Assembly: GCF_027244095.1 (NCBI RefSeq)
Contig: NC_069660.1
Coordinates: 102,896,834 to 102,960,833 of the forward strand
Direction of reading: 5' to 3'
Length of the DNA stretch: 64,000 nucleotides
Source of the DNA: Hemicordylus capensis
Lineage: Eukaryota; Chordata; Lepidosauria; Squamata; Cordylidae
The position numbers were made by a program, and so were the translations under genes. This document shows, piece by piece, positions 23,513 through 34,461 of this stretch (positions within the stretch are counted from its first letter, which is position 1; each line of letters starts with the position of its first letter). The notes under the pieces are model-generated. The model saw only the letters and a list, made by a program, of their open reading frames with translations. It did no database searches and was not told the DNA's origin.

Positions 23513-24179
23513 CCAGAATTCCCATGTAAGGCATAAATTACTAAATCAAGAATTTGACTTGGCCAATAACTAGAAAAATTCTGCAGTAAGTAGAAAAGAA
23601 TGTTCAACTAACCATTTGATAGACCATTTCCGTGCTCTTGTACATTATTACTTCTGGGACTTGAAAATGGACTGATTAGGCACATTCTTTTTGTTGGTGA
23701 ATAAGACGAGATTTTCTTGCTGCCCACCAATGATGTTGCTGGTACTTAAATAACAATAATAGTAATAATAACACCTGTAAGGATAATGTAGTGAAAGGCA
23801 CCTTCACATTCTCCCTTTCAAACTTCACAATCCATATTATTGCCTCTACATTTCTTCCCAATGCAGGTTATGCAATTTTCTTAGAACAGGGGCATCATGC
23901 CTTTCAGGGGTGCACTTTCAAGGATATCACAGGTTCTTGGTTAAGTTCTAAGAAGTCCAGTATTCACAAAATAAACTACATTTTCAGACTTTGTGGTAGT
24001 AATATGAGTTTGGAAATAGCAATTTCCAAGGGATTGACAGAAGGTTGTTTTTGGGGGGTGAGGGCAAGAATTTCTGTTTGAGAAATATTGATGCAATATC
24101 TATGACTGTTTATCACATTAATGAAAATGGTGGGACAAATTAAAACCAGACAATTTACTTGAACCAGAGGGGTGGAGCA

Positions 24180-24262
24180 TACTACTACTGCTGCTGCTAC
24201 TACTACTAGAAAGTGGTCCTACTACTACTACTACTACTAGTAGTAATGTGGTCCTGTAGTAG
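24180..24262. repeat. (ACT)n/(AGT)n compound repeat
   Basis: ACT triplets with CTG interruptions, switching to an inverted AGT run around 24238-24262, with 'tggtcct' repeated between. The two runs can pair into a hairpin. Confidence 0.8.
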
Positions 24263-24454
24263 TAATGTGGTCCTGAAAACTGAGACTAGATACATGGATG
24301 TAATCTTGCTCCAGAGTAAATCAATACTACTCCTGTATAGAACAAAATTATGGCTCTTTAATTAAGTGTGGCTTTGGTACATTTTCAATTATTTCAAAAT
24401 GTTTTTGTATGCATACTAGGGTGTTGAAAAGTCAGGTTTCCAGAACTGGTTAGT

Positions 24455-24925
24455 CTTCCAATTTCCAAGTTACAATAGAGTTAATGGCTGTAGCACATTT
24501 GTGCAACCATGCACAGATGAAGACCCATACATAGTATACAATGTAGCTGAGATGGTTTCACTTGAGGACATCACAAGTAATTTAAGGTTTGATGACAAAG
24601 GCACACAACAGAGGAGAAGAGTGATTGCCAAGCTGGCACCATTAGAGGTACCTGGACCTTGTTTGTGCAGCAGCTGGTATGAGGTACATTCCTGAGCCTG
24701 CCCTAACAATTGATGAACAGATGTTAGATTTTTGAGGCACTGTCCCTTCTGGCAACATATGCCAAGCAGGTACAGTTGCTGTGATGCAGAAACAGCCTAC
24801 CCACCAACAGGCAATGTTTACCTTGGGAAGCAAGCTGGAGGACTGCAACAAAGACAAGTAGGCCTTTAAGTTGTGCAGCAATGTATACAGCCATGGAACA
24901 ACACTTGGGGATGCTTCAGGTGAAT
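24455..24925 (+). pseudogene. piggyBac transposase fossil
   Basis: Translation in two frames shows piggyBac-family landmarks: 'ITSNLRFDDKGTQQRRRV' with 'AKLAP' (family pattern 'RFDDK.TR..RR..DKLAP'), then 'PALTIDEQMLDF' carrying the first catalytic Asp of the DDD triad in its usual IDEQ context, followed by a stop where the family has 'RGRCPF'. A shifted frame continues with 'CDAETAYPPTGNVYLGKQ' 'AGG' and a stop. The N-terminus, remaining catalytic residues and terminal repeats are not visible, so this is an internal piece of an old DNA transposon. Confidence 0.75.
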
Positions 24926-25039
24926 TGCCGCCTACAAATTAAAACCTTGTTGGAGTGCATGTAGAGGAGCGATCCAGAAGAGCATGCCCCTAATGCAATT
25001 AAACGATGCACCAAGAGTGCATGGACACATCCACCAGAG

Positions 25040-25640
25040 ATGCCAGGGCAGGAGACGAACCTCTCCAGATGATCTTAACAGGTGGTGGGGCTCATGGTGA
25101 GGAAGACATTGAAGCTATATACACAACCAGGAGAAATCAGGCTAAGAGAGCCTAGCCCGATTTCTCCTGGTCATCTGCTGCCATGGGAGCTGCGTGGCTC
25201 CCAGCAGCAAACTACCTAAAGTACACCTCCCATTAAATGAGGTAACCTCGTTTGGTTGCTTGTGTGCTGCCGCGGCACAGTGCAACTCCACGTGTTGTGT
25301 GAAGCGCCTCATTCTTTTAAATACCCAGGGTCTAAGCTGTTTAGGCTTTATAGGTAATAACCAGCACCTTCTATTTTGCCCAGAAACGTATTGGCAGCCA
25401 GTGTAGTTCTTTCAACACAGGAGTAATATGGTCTCTCCTAGATGACCCAGAGACCAACCTGGCCACCACAATCTGGACCAACTGCAGTTTTCGGACTACA
25501 CACAAAGGCAGTCCCACATAGAGCACACTGCAGTAATCCAGCCTAGAGGTTACCAGCATATGTACCACCGTTTTGAGGTCATTCATCTCAAAGGGATGAA
25601 CATTTACAAAGGGAACCAATATCATCTATATTTGACTTGG
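25040..25640 (-). mobile_element. L2-type LINE fragment, split by a MITE
   Basis: Two collinear pieces (25040-25110 and 25311-25640) match the - strand L2 at 11.7-12.1 kb. The right piece encodes 'NDLKTVVHMLVTSRLDYC', 'LPLCVVRKLQLVQIV' and 'HITPVLKELHWLPI'. The 200-bp MITE at 25111-25310 sits exactly between them, so it inserted after the LINE. Confidence 0.75.
25111..25310. mobile_element. Harbinger-like MITE, internally deleted (copy 3)
   Basis: Starts GAAGCTATATACACAACC and ends TGTGAAGCGCCTC with flanking ATT (25108-25110 and 25311-25313). The left hairpin 'aaccaggagaaatcaggcta' pairs with 'agcccgatttctcctggt'. It retains only the two ends compared with the 480-bp copy at 13865. The host L2 sequence gives the empty site. 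Confidence 0.75.
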
Positions 25641-25951
25641 CTGGGCAATGACAGCAGACATTGGTACAGTGTGTACACAAGAAGTGTGTGTCTAAGGACA
25701 GTTGACAAGAAACCAAGCAAAAGATGCGATGAATGGGGGAGACTTGCCTGAATGCACTTGACCAGTTCCCAGACCTGTGATGTTTGCCTTAAAGTCAGTC
25801 ACAGTGTGTCCTTTCAGCTGAAATACTGAGATGTTGAAGTATAGGTCTTCATTAGTGTGGAGTTTGAAAGATTCACTTTTATTTGTTATTAACTCACATT
25901 CTCAGTGAGTGTACAGTCACACAGGGCGCGGTGCTTGGAATGTGGAGGTCC

Positions 25952-26032
25952 CCACTGAGCTCCCTTGAAGTGATATATTAAATTATTGTAGGTTACAATA
26001 ATTTAATATATCACTTCAAGGGAGCGCAGTGG
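25952..26032. repeat. Near-perfect palindrome, 39-nt arms
   Basis: Inner 32-nt arms (25959-25990 and 25994-26025) are exact reverse complements around a 3-nt spacer GGT. The arms extend to 39 nt with one mismatch (25958/26026). The sequence is AT-rich in the centre with 'gctccct' at the base. No repeat family recognised. Confidence 0.9.
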
Positions 26033-26149
26033 TCTGGAAAAGTTGGAAGGCATCTAATGTAACCAATGAGACTACTTGGGAGTAGGAAGTCCTAGTTGTG
26101 TGTAAAAGATCATGACTCCAGATGAAGGCTAATGAGACAAAGATACTTA

Positions 26150-26376
26150 TTTTTATTTATTTATTACATTTTATATCCTGCTCCTCCTCCAAGGAGCCCA
26201 GAGCAGTGTAGCACAAGTTTCTTACGTTTCTCCTCACAACAGCCCTGTGAAGTAGGCTAGGCTGAGAGAGAAGTGACTGGCCTAGAGTCACCTAGCAAGT
26301 ATCATGGCTGAATGGGGATTTGAACTCGGGTCTCCCGGTCCTAGTCCAGCACTCTAACCATGACACCACACTGGCT
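26150..26376 (-). mobile_element. Sauria-type tRNA SINE
   Basis: Antisense copy: tail 'atatcctgctcctcctccaa' 'ggagccca', tRNA-like box B complement 'ggatttgaactcgggtctcc' and head near 26376. Full length. Confidence 0.85.
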
Positions 26377-26384
26377 CTAATGGG

Positions 26385-27310
26385 ATACCTGACCCATCAA
26401 TTTCAGTAAGACTGCTTATGAGTAACTTAGTGTGGATGTTATTATTATTATTTTTACATTTATATCCCGCTCTTCCTCCAAGGAGCCCAGAGCGGTGTAC
26501 TACATACTTGAGTTTCTCTTTCATAACAACCCTGTGAAGTAGGTTAGGCTGAGAGAGAAGTGACTGGCCCAGAGCCACCCAGCTAGTTTCATGGCTGAAT
26601 GTGGATTTGAACTAAGGTCTCCCCGGTCCTAGTCCAGCACTCTAACCACTACACCACGCTGGATGTGAGCCAGTGAGTGGAGTACCCTGTAACTGTAACA
26701 CTTAAACTGTAAAACTAAACATTGTAACACTTAAATTAATTTATATATGTACATACATACACAGACACAAAACTACATGTTACAATTATGAGACTGGTTA
26801 CTCCTGTCACTGGCTGGTTTACATCCAGATTAAGTTATTCACAGGCAGTCTTATTGGATTTAATCTAAACTTGTCCCATTAATTTGTACTGTTATTGTTA
26901 AATTTTAATAGGAGTATTCATGAGTAACTTAGTCTGGATGTGAGCCAGTGGCTGGAATAGCCTGTCTTGTAACTGTAAAATTTAAGTATGTGTGTGTACG
27001 CGCGCGCACACACAATCTCTATGGGGTACATGAACTGAAGGTTTGCGACAAAACCAGCTACTATATCCCCCCTTAACCAGTTCTATCACAAAACTTCAGT
27101 TCAGATACCCCACTGAGATATATTTTGTGTGTGCGTGTGCATGCATGTGTGTGTGAGAACACACACAAATTTAAATGCTACAGTTACAAAACACCAGTTA
27201 CATTCAGTTACATTCCAGCCACTGGTTTACATCCAAACTTAAGTTACTCATTAAGGTACTCTCATTAAAACTTAACAACAACAATACAAATTAATGAGCA
27301 AAGTTTAGAT
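26385..27310. repeat. Array of alternating inverted repeats (fold-back elements)
   Basis: The motif 'atgagtaacttagtctggat' 'gtgagccagtggctgg' occurs in four alternating orientations: + at about 26418-26690 (split by a SINE), - at about 26800-26885, + at about 26915-26960, - at about 27210-27262. The last pair also shares outer sequence ('ccattaatttgtactgttat') and a second inner palindrome ('ggggta..gaactgaag'). It reads as two adjacent fold-back DNA elements. Confidence 0.65.
26440..26660 (-). mobile_element. Sauria-type tRNA SINE inserted in fold-back element
   Basis: Antisense full-length copy flanked by the direct duplication GGATGT (26434-26439 and 26661-26666). Removing it and one duplicate restores the fold-back motif 'gtgtggatgtgagccagtg'. 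Confidence 0.88.
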
Positions 27311-27499
27311 GGAGACTATCTACATGGGAGAGACCACCATTTAGAAGGGAGACACCATATATATGCTTCAGATCTGCCTAGAATATCTCACCGAATATAA
27401 AGAGGGTGATAGTTGCTCAATTGCTACAGAAACACCACCTATACATCCTCAAAATTGTCTTTCTTCATTATCATTTCATAGGGCAGTTCACATGATCAT

Positions 27500-28540
27500 A
27501 AGAGACAAGAGGGGTAAGCAGCGAGGTGGCCAATTTTGCAGATGATACCAGGTAGTGAAATCCAAAACTGATTGTGATGAGCTCCAAAAGGATCTCTCCA
27601 AACTCGGTGAGTGGGTGACAAAGTGGCAAATGCGGTTCAGTGTTGGCAAGTGTAAAGTGATGCACATTGGGATGAAAAACCCCAACTTCAAGTATACGCT
27701 GATGGGATCTGAGCTGTCGGTGACGGACCAGGAGAGGGATCTTGGGGTTGTGGTGGACAGTTCGTTGAAAGTGTAGAGTCAATGTGCCGCAGCTGTGAAA
27801 AAGGCCAATTATATGCTAGGAATCATTAGGAAGGGGATTGAAAATAAAACGGCTAATATTATAATACCCTTATACAAAACGATGATGCGGCCAGACTTGG
27901 AGTACTGCGTACAATTCTGGTCACCACATCTAAAAAAGGACATTGTAGAACTGGAAAAGGTGCAGAAGAGGGCAACCAAGATGATCAGGGGCCTAGAGCA
28001 TCCTTCTTATGAGGCAAAGCTACAACACCTGGGGCTATTTAGTTGAGAAAAAAGACGAGTGCGGGGAGACATGATGGAGGTCTATAAAATCATGCATGGT
28101 GTGGAGAAAGTGGATAGAGAGAAATTCTTCTCCCTCTTCCACAACACTAGAACCAGGGGTCATCCCATGAAATTGATTTCCAGGAAATTTAGGACCAACA
28201 AACAGAAGTACTTTTTCACACAACGCATAATCCACTTGTGGAATTCTCTGCCACAAGATGTGGTGACAGCCAACAACCTGGATGGCTTTAAGAGGGAGTT
28301 TGGATAACTTCATGGAGGAGAGGTCTATCAATGGCTACTAGTTGGAGGGCTATAGGCCACCTCCAGCCTCAAAGGCAGGATGCCTCTGAATACCAGTTGC
28401 AGGGGAGTAACAGCAGGAGACAGGGCATGCCCTCAACTCCTGCCTGTGGCTTCCAGAGGCATCTGGTAGGCCACTGTGTGAAACAGGATGATGGACTAGA
28501 TGGGCCTTGGGCCTGATCCAGCAGGGCTCTTCTTAAGAGC
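27500..28540 (+). mobile_element. CR1 LINE, reverse transcriptase C-terminus and 3' end
   Basis: Starts in the RT catalytic region ('VANFADDT' at 27525-27550) and continues with 'DELQKDLSKLGEWVTKWQ', 'GKCKVMHIG', 'QERDLGVVVDSSLKV', 'LYKTMMRPDLEYCVQFW', 'ELEKVQKRATKMI', 'GDMMEVYKIMHGVEKVD' and 'FFTQRIIHLWNSLPQDVV', all in CR1 order. A few stops and frame shifts break it. The 3' end reads 'cctgatccagcagggctctt' 'ctta', the normal CR1 terminus. It is 5'-truncated and comparatively young. Confidence 0.92.
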
Positions 28541-28556
28541 TACCCGGTTTCAGAGT

Positions 28557-28782
28557 TGGGCACACTCCCGTTTTGTGATCATGTGCTAGATAAAAACAAG
28601 GTAGCAGACAGGGAGCTTGATCATCTGACAAGCCCCACCTGAGTAGCACAAGCATGTCCCAAGCTTCTGAATGAGGCAGGTGGAAAAATCATCCAACCCA
28701 GCTGGATTTGACAAATGATCAAGCTGCCCGCCCTCTATCTTTTCTTAATCTAACACACAATCACAAAATGGAAGTGTGCCCA
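28557..28782. mobile_element. Fold-back MITE, about 75-nt arms
   Basis: Left arm begins 'tgggcacactcccgttttgt' and the right arm's reverse complement begins 'tgggcacacttccattttgt'. About three quarters of positions match over 75 nt, through 'agcttgatcat.tg.caa'. It lies immediately after the CR1 terminus. Confidence 0.7.
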
Positions 28783-29233
28783 GCAATTGAAATTGTTTAG
28801 AACTCGTCTCCTACCAGTTTATGGTCCCATTAACTGCCCTCAAATGTTTAATTCTGGAGATGAATTCTGGAGATGAATGCCCACTGCAATGCAGCTAATG
28901 CAGATTTGAAGTGTAGCTAATCTGGACTCAAGCAGATTAATTATATGATGTGCATAATATTGTCTCATAGAATAAAGAGCACCACCAGATCAGTTGACCT
29001 GTTCAACTCTGCAACAAAAACAGTCACTGTTTATATTCACTAGCTTTCATCCTTCTTTGTGTGGTCTCCCCATCTTTGATTAACAGAACTCTAAACTGAT
29101 CAAGGAAACAGTGCAATCCTATGAGTGTTTATTTAGAAGTAACCAAGCCTATTTTCAATGAAGCTTCCTCTCAGTTAAATGTGGATAGGATTGGCTAGTT
29201 AGTTGATTAATTGTATGTTTAAGTTGATCAATT
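28783..29233. other. No recognisable gene
   Basis: Nothing recognised on either strand. Confidence 0.4.
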
Positions 29234-29757
29234 ATAGGAACATAGGAAACTGCCATATGCTGAATCAGACCATTGGTCTATCTAGCTCAATGTTGTCTTC
29301 ACAGACTGGCAGCAGCTTTTCCAAGGTTACAGGCAGGAATCTCCCCCGATTACCTGATGTGCCTTGAAATCCCCCATCCCCAAGTTACAGTACTACCTGC
29401 ATATACTTCATAACCTTGTGGGTTTCCAAATCCTCGTGTGTAAATCTTTGTAGATATATCATGTACAAACAACCACTTTGTATATAATTGTGCTTTGGCA
29501 ACGTACTGTATGCTTTGGTAGTTTGTTGGTTCAATAAAAAAATCTTGTCCTATAAAAAAAATTAAAAAATCTTGTCCTATCTTGGAAAAGCCAGGGAGGG
29601 AACTTGAAACCTTCTGCTCTTCACAGAGCGGCTTCATCCCCTGAGGGGAATATCTTGCAGTGCTCACATCAAGTCTCCCATTCAGATGTAACCAGGACAG
29701 ACCCTGCTTAGCTATGGGGGCAAGTCATGCTTGCTATCACAAGACCAGCTCTCCTCT
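29234..29757 (-). mobile_element. 5S-rRNA-derived SINE interrupted by an insertion
   Basis: Tail at 29234-29345 and head at 29578-29757 (antisense 'accctgcttagctatggggg'). The middle is displaced by about 230 bp of foreign sequence. The head ends 'accagctctcctctcct', matching the start of the copy at 7704. Confidence 0.8.
29346..29577 (+). mobile_element. Retrocopy-like insert, mRNA 3'-end character
   Basis: AT-rich sequence ending 'ggttcAATAAAaaaa', a polyadenylation signal directly joined to an A tract. It then carries two copies of 'atcttgtcctat' separated by A-rich sequence. 'aatct' appears at both junctions, a possible short target duplication. This fits a 5'-truncated processed retrocopy of an mRNA 3' untranslated region. 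The source gene is not recognised. Confidence 0.4.
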
Positions 29758-31676
29758 CCTTTTTATTAAATTATATGCAGATGTACTTCAGTATAAACAA
29801 ACAATACAACTGAAGAAAAAGCATATTTGTTTCCAGATTATTCATACATATGTCCCAGCAGGCACCATCTTAGGAGCGGCATTGCCTTGTGTATGGGAGA
29901 AGAAGGAATGATTCTTCTAAGATGGTGCCTACAACAACCCACATTTTTTGCAAATTATTGTATTAAAATAATTAACATTTAATAATGCTGCCTGATTAAT
30001 TGATGGCATCTTTTTAGTCAATCAAAAGTTTTCCAAGCAATTAATTTAACCAACGAATTAACTAAATGTTGCAGCCCAACTGTCTAACAGAAGATTTCAA
30101 ATTTGCTCCTCACCTTTTCATATTTCCCAAAATCTTACAACATGAATGTATTCCCCAAACCCCGTAGCCAGGCAGTAGCATTGCCTCTCTCAAGGCAACC
30201 GTGCAGCTGAAAAACTGTCTCCGACACAAGTTAAGTTCGCAAATGTCCTTTTACTGCCATTCCTGACTTTACTTCTTCCTATATATGTTTCCCTATATGC
30301 GCTAACTGCTCATTTGAGTCACTTATGGATAATGAAGAATAGCATACTCCCCCATCCAATTTTTTATTGTTACTTTCCAACGCTTAGCAATTATCTAGAA
30401 TCCACACTAGGCAAAAATCCTGGTCATAAATGGCTTCAGTGATTCATGCTATCACTGAATATTTTGAAAACTTGATAAAACCTCAAGCTTTCTACAAAGA
30501 AATTTTGATAGTACAAACATCCTAAATGGTTCTTCTCAAAACAGACTCCCCCCCCGCTCTTTTAATTTGCATTTCAGGGGGGAAAACAGCTTTAGGGAGG
30601 AACAGACTAATTTCAAGCTGGACCACTCGCCTCCGAAAATGCTACTCTGACCAAGGAAACAGATGCAAAATTACAATCACAGCTGTATTCAGAGCACAAC
30701 AAGGTGGGTAATGGAAAACTAAATTGCTCATTAAATTGCTAATGATTTTTGTTAGTGCCACTACTGTATTTTGTCACCTTTGTTTAAATACAAAAAGAGT
30801 ACAGAAGATGTTTAACATTGCCAAGTTTCCAATTTTGCTAAGTACTGCTGAGACCTCTGAAGACTACCATCTATAAAGAAATCATGGGGATGTGCAGACA
30901 AAACAGGAGGTTCATTTTATTGACTAACCATTTAGGCATTCATGCTTCCCCACCCATTTTGCTTCCTTTAAGGCAACCTGCCTCATGAACTCTTCTGCAT
31001 TAGTGTTCATAGCAACACCCACAGTTGGTACTGGAAGAAAATAAACTGGCATATGTCGTGACATGATGGCACTGGAAATACACTATTGCCACATTTTATT
31101 TTTTAAAAAGAAATGGAAAAAAAATCAGTGCAACAGTACAATTTTATTTTTATTGTGATAACTGTAGGGGAAATTTATTACAGTGTGAGTATGTTATCGT
31201 TTCATTATGTTAGATTAGCTGAGAGAGGCAATTATGTTCTCAACATAAAAATGTCTTTAATGTTTTCATTTCCATTTTGCAGTTTATAATATGCAGAACA
31301 CAGCATTATCATAATCCCATATTGTTATATGTACAGTGAGATGGCAGTGCATTTGCTTCTTCAATTATGGAGCTAATTTCTAATAAATGATTTCACAAAG
31401 GTCCTTCATCCATTCGGCATTTGAGAGAGGTACATACATAATAAAAACCCACTGCCGGTCTTTCAGTTATAGCCAATTGCTTTATACAGACAAAGTCAGA
31501 ATATTATAGAAGAACAGTTTTTCTCCCAAAGATGTCTGGCAGTCACTTCTCCATATTTGGAGGTGCTTTATTGCAGATTGTCAAGTAATTTATGATAATC
31601 TCATTAAACCACTGATCATTTATGTATATCCTAGAAAATAATGTAATAAAGGAGCAAGAAGGAACACAAAACTTAC
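29758..31676. other. No recognisable gene (inferred ITGB3BP intron)
   Basis: AT-rich. No exon recognised. The region lies downstream of the ITGB3BP exon on the - strand. Confidence 0.4.
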
Positions 31677-31721
31677 TTTCCCCATGGTTAGGCGCTCCAA
31701 CTTCAGAGGTCTTTTAACACT
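31677..31721 (-). CDS. ITGB3BP: ITGB3BP (CENP-R), N-terminal coding exon
   Basis: A 45-nt exon with an acceptor 'cttctctctcacacacag' and a canonical donor 'AAA|gtaagt'. It translates to SVKRPLKLERLTMGK. Human ITGB3BP begins MPVKRSLKLDGLLEEN, so VKR-LKL and an acidic residue after it are shared. The protein is a constitutive centromere-associated network subunit (CENP-R, beta3-endonexin/NRIF3), a small nuclear coiled-coil protein. Supporting context: it is on the - strand about 8 kb left of a CpG island with EFCAB7 reading away on the other side, as in human. The boundary could instead be 2 nt further in, making the first codon split as in 'CC|T'. I could not find the remaining coding exons. 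Recognition rests on a short match plus synteny. Confidence 0.6.
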
Positions 31722-33928
31722 CTGTGTGTGAGAGAGAAGAAAATAGGCTTTATTATCCTCCAAAACCAGATTTTCTCTTGGAAAGATCTTTAAGCAGTGC
31801 TGGTCAAATGATATGGACAATCATCTTTTGTTTTACGCCCAGAAACTAACTTCATACAAAGCAAATATATTAACTAGTTAGTGAACAACAAAAACTGTGG
31901 CTACTGGGTCATTCATGTCTTGGTGTGTCCCCAACACAACTTATCGCTCCAATTCTGCAACCTGGGACAAACCAGTTCAGACTGGCATAATGATGTCACA
32001 CTATCCAAAACAATTAATAAAAAAAATATTTGCTTCTCATAAAATACAAAAAATGAATGCAATTGCACACAAGTGCAGAATAACTTACCTTTTGTGTAGG
32101 TGTTGTAATTATTTTGCCATTCTAAGAAATAGTGTATTAGGCATTTAAACGTCAGTACAGTCAAGGTGAAAAAAGTAGTTCTTCTCATCATTTTAGCTCT
32201 TAACATGATTCAGTGCTACTAGACTATGACTTAACTAGGGAACAGATGCTCTATGCGTTTACAGGTCCCCAAACCATAAGAAACTATTTTCTCGTCTTCT
32301 TCACTATACTGATTCAGGAACGTGCCAAGCTTTCTCTGTAAAATCTGTTCTGCTGAACTGGATGCCCAGCTGTTAATGGCAACACTAGGAATGGAAAGCT
32401 GAATATTTATAATACTTTACATCGTACAGCTGTCTTCTAAAGAGCAGTCATCAAAATTTTATTGAATGCAGACTAAATACTCAAAGGAAAGAAAGGTCAA
32501 CATAAATTAAGACTATTTTTCCCAGAGACAACTCCAACTTTTAAAGTACATTCTTAAATCTTAAACAACAGTTAAAGGCTTTTTTATATAAAGCAACTAA
32601 AAAACCTTTAAAATCATCCAATAAAAGCTTCAGAAGATTATTTTAGATTAAACAAGCTTTGCAGAAGCATTTCATTCAGGATAGAGAGGCACAGACATTA
32701 TATAGGAAATAAGCCATTTTTATTTACTAACCAATGCTGAAAATGCTTTATAAACATCAGATTCAATCTACACAGTGGGGCCTATGGATAAGCATAGATG
32801 GTCAGACACACTAGCAGGCCAGGCCTGAACTGGCTGCACTCAAAACATCTTTATTTATTTTTCTTCGAGGTGAACTGTGGAAAGAAAGAAAAACATCTTT
32901 GGATCATAATTATATTATACTACTCCCAATTTAAAACCTTATGTTGAAAAGAGCCACCTACAATATTTTGCTTTATGAAAACGAGACAATCAACAATGCA
33001 AGATTTCAATTTTTTATATTAAAAAGCCATTCACATTCTTGCCAAGGGACAATCAAAGCTGAAACACTTTGACAAAATTCTTATAAGTGTTTTTCTTTTT
33101 AAGTATAGTGGCCAATATTGCTTAAGGAATGAAGACTCCATTACATCTTCCACTCCGGTATCAGCAGTGAAACATTTTATGTATTAATACATTCACTCTG
33201 CAAAGGTGCTCTAGGGAACCATGTATTTGCATGCTATACTAAGGCATGTTATGATGGAAGTTTTTATGATGGACTTCAAAGGAAGCTGGAAGCCAAAGCA
33301 CAGGTTTTGGACTCAAGGTAATTTTATGATTAGGATAAATAAAAAACTACATGAAAATCCCATTAAATTATAGCCTCCTGTGGGGGGTGGGAATGACAAA
33401 AAATGGTGGAATGCTCAAGCACCACACTATTTAATATCTGTCAGTTACTTTGGATAGTAATAGAGTTATAATGTGTCCAAATTTTGCATCACTTGTCTGT
33501 GGACACTATAAATTATCAGATCATTGATATGCTATTCTCCCCAATGCCTTAACAGGCAGGGACACCATTACAAATTTCAGTGGTGGCATTAAGGGAAATC
33601 TAGCCAAGCTAAAGGCTTGCTCTTAAAAGAATTCAAGGTTCAATTGTGGAAATCCGCCCACTCTCCCCTTTATTTGGGAAACATTTGTTACATTTATTTT
33701 GTATCATTGTTTATATGTCATAGGATTTGAATAGGAGGGCATAAGTTCTATTTCGTCTGGACTTGTTTGTTATTCAAACCAGACTGCAGAAAAAAATTTC
33801 AGAAGTGGAGAAACTGAACAAATAACATGCATGAAAATGCACATTACAGATTTTGGCTCTTGCTTTCTTTGACTTCTGAGAAGAAGCGGTGGGAATACGC
33901 CCTTTCCTTTGAAGCAAACCTTTGAATA
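31722..33928. other. Inferred ITGB3BP intron 1, no repeat recognised
   Basis: AT-rich, with no recognisable transposon. A 33-nt exon-like stretch at 32089-32121 on the - strand is listed separately. Confidence 0.4.
32089..32121 (-). other. Candidate 33-nt exon upstream of ITGB3BP exon
   Basis: Bounded by 'atttcttag' and a strong donor 'AAAAG|gtaagtt'. Its length is a multiple of three. Read in the frame of the 31677-31721 exon it gives NGKIITTPTQK without a stop. No similarity recognised; it could be chance. Confidence 0.2.
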
Positions 33929-34260
33929 GAGATGTGCATGAACCGGTTTGGTGCCTCCTTAGGGAAGTGCCAAACTGGCTCGGGAACCTGCAGCCGAATC
34001 AGTATGGCAGGGTGGGGAGTGGTTCCATTAAGAAGCAGGTATGTAGTTCCTTACCTCTCCCCTGCCACCGCGCCGTTTTACAGGTGTGGCAAACACTCTA
34101 ACGAAGGCTGAGTGCTGCAGCTGTGTGAAGCCTTTGATAGAGTGTGTGCAACACCCACAAAAGAGGCAGAGTGGCAGTGGAGCAGGTAAAGACCTGCTTA
34201 CCTGCTTCTTAAGGGAACCGTTCCCCACCCATGGCTGCCTAAGCCCATTTGGGCACATAC
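33929..34260. mobile_element. Fold-back MITE
   Basis: Left 'gggtggggagtggttccatt' 'aagaagcaggta' pairs with the right arm (reverse complement 'gggtggggaacggttccctt' 'aagaagcaggta'). The arms continue through 'cctg...ccactgccac'. No coding content. Confidence 0.6.
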
Positions 34261-34461
34261 TTACCTTTGAGAATGTTAAGATGGTGGAGGAACAGAAGAC
34301 ATAATCATATGAACGGGGCCAATGATGATATTAAATATTAAAAGATGCAGTGCACCAAGATAAGGAATGACATACTGTGCAGCATTACTCATGCAGTGGA
34401 ATGCAATGTTTGTGCAGTTGCACAAGAGCAGAAACTGCAGAGTTGCATGACAGTGCAGTCA

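Larger units (their letters stand above)
22783..24454. other. No recognisable gene; simple repeats inside
   Basis: Contains the GAAA and ACT simple repeats listed separately. An exon-like - strand frame around 23276-23388 is discussed under rejected items. Confidence 0.4.
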
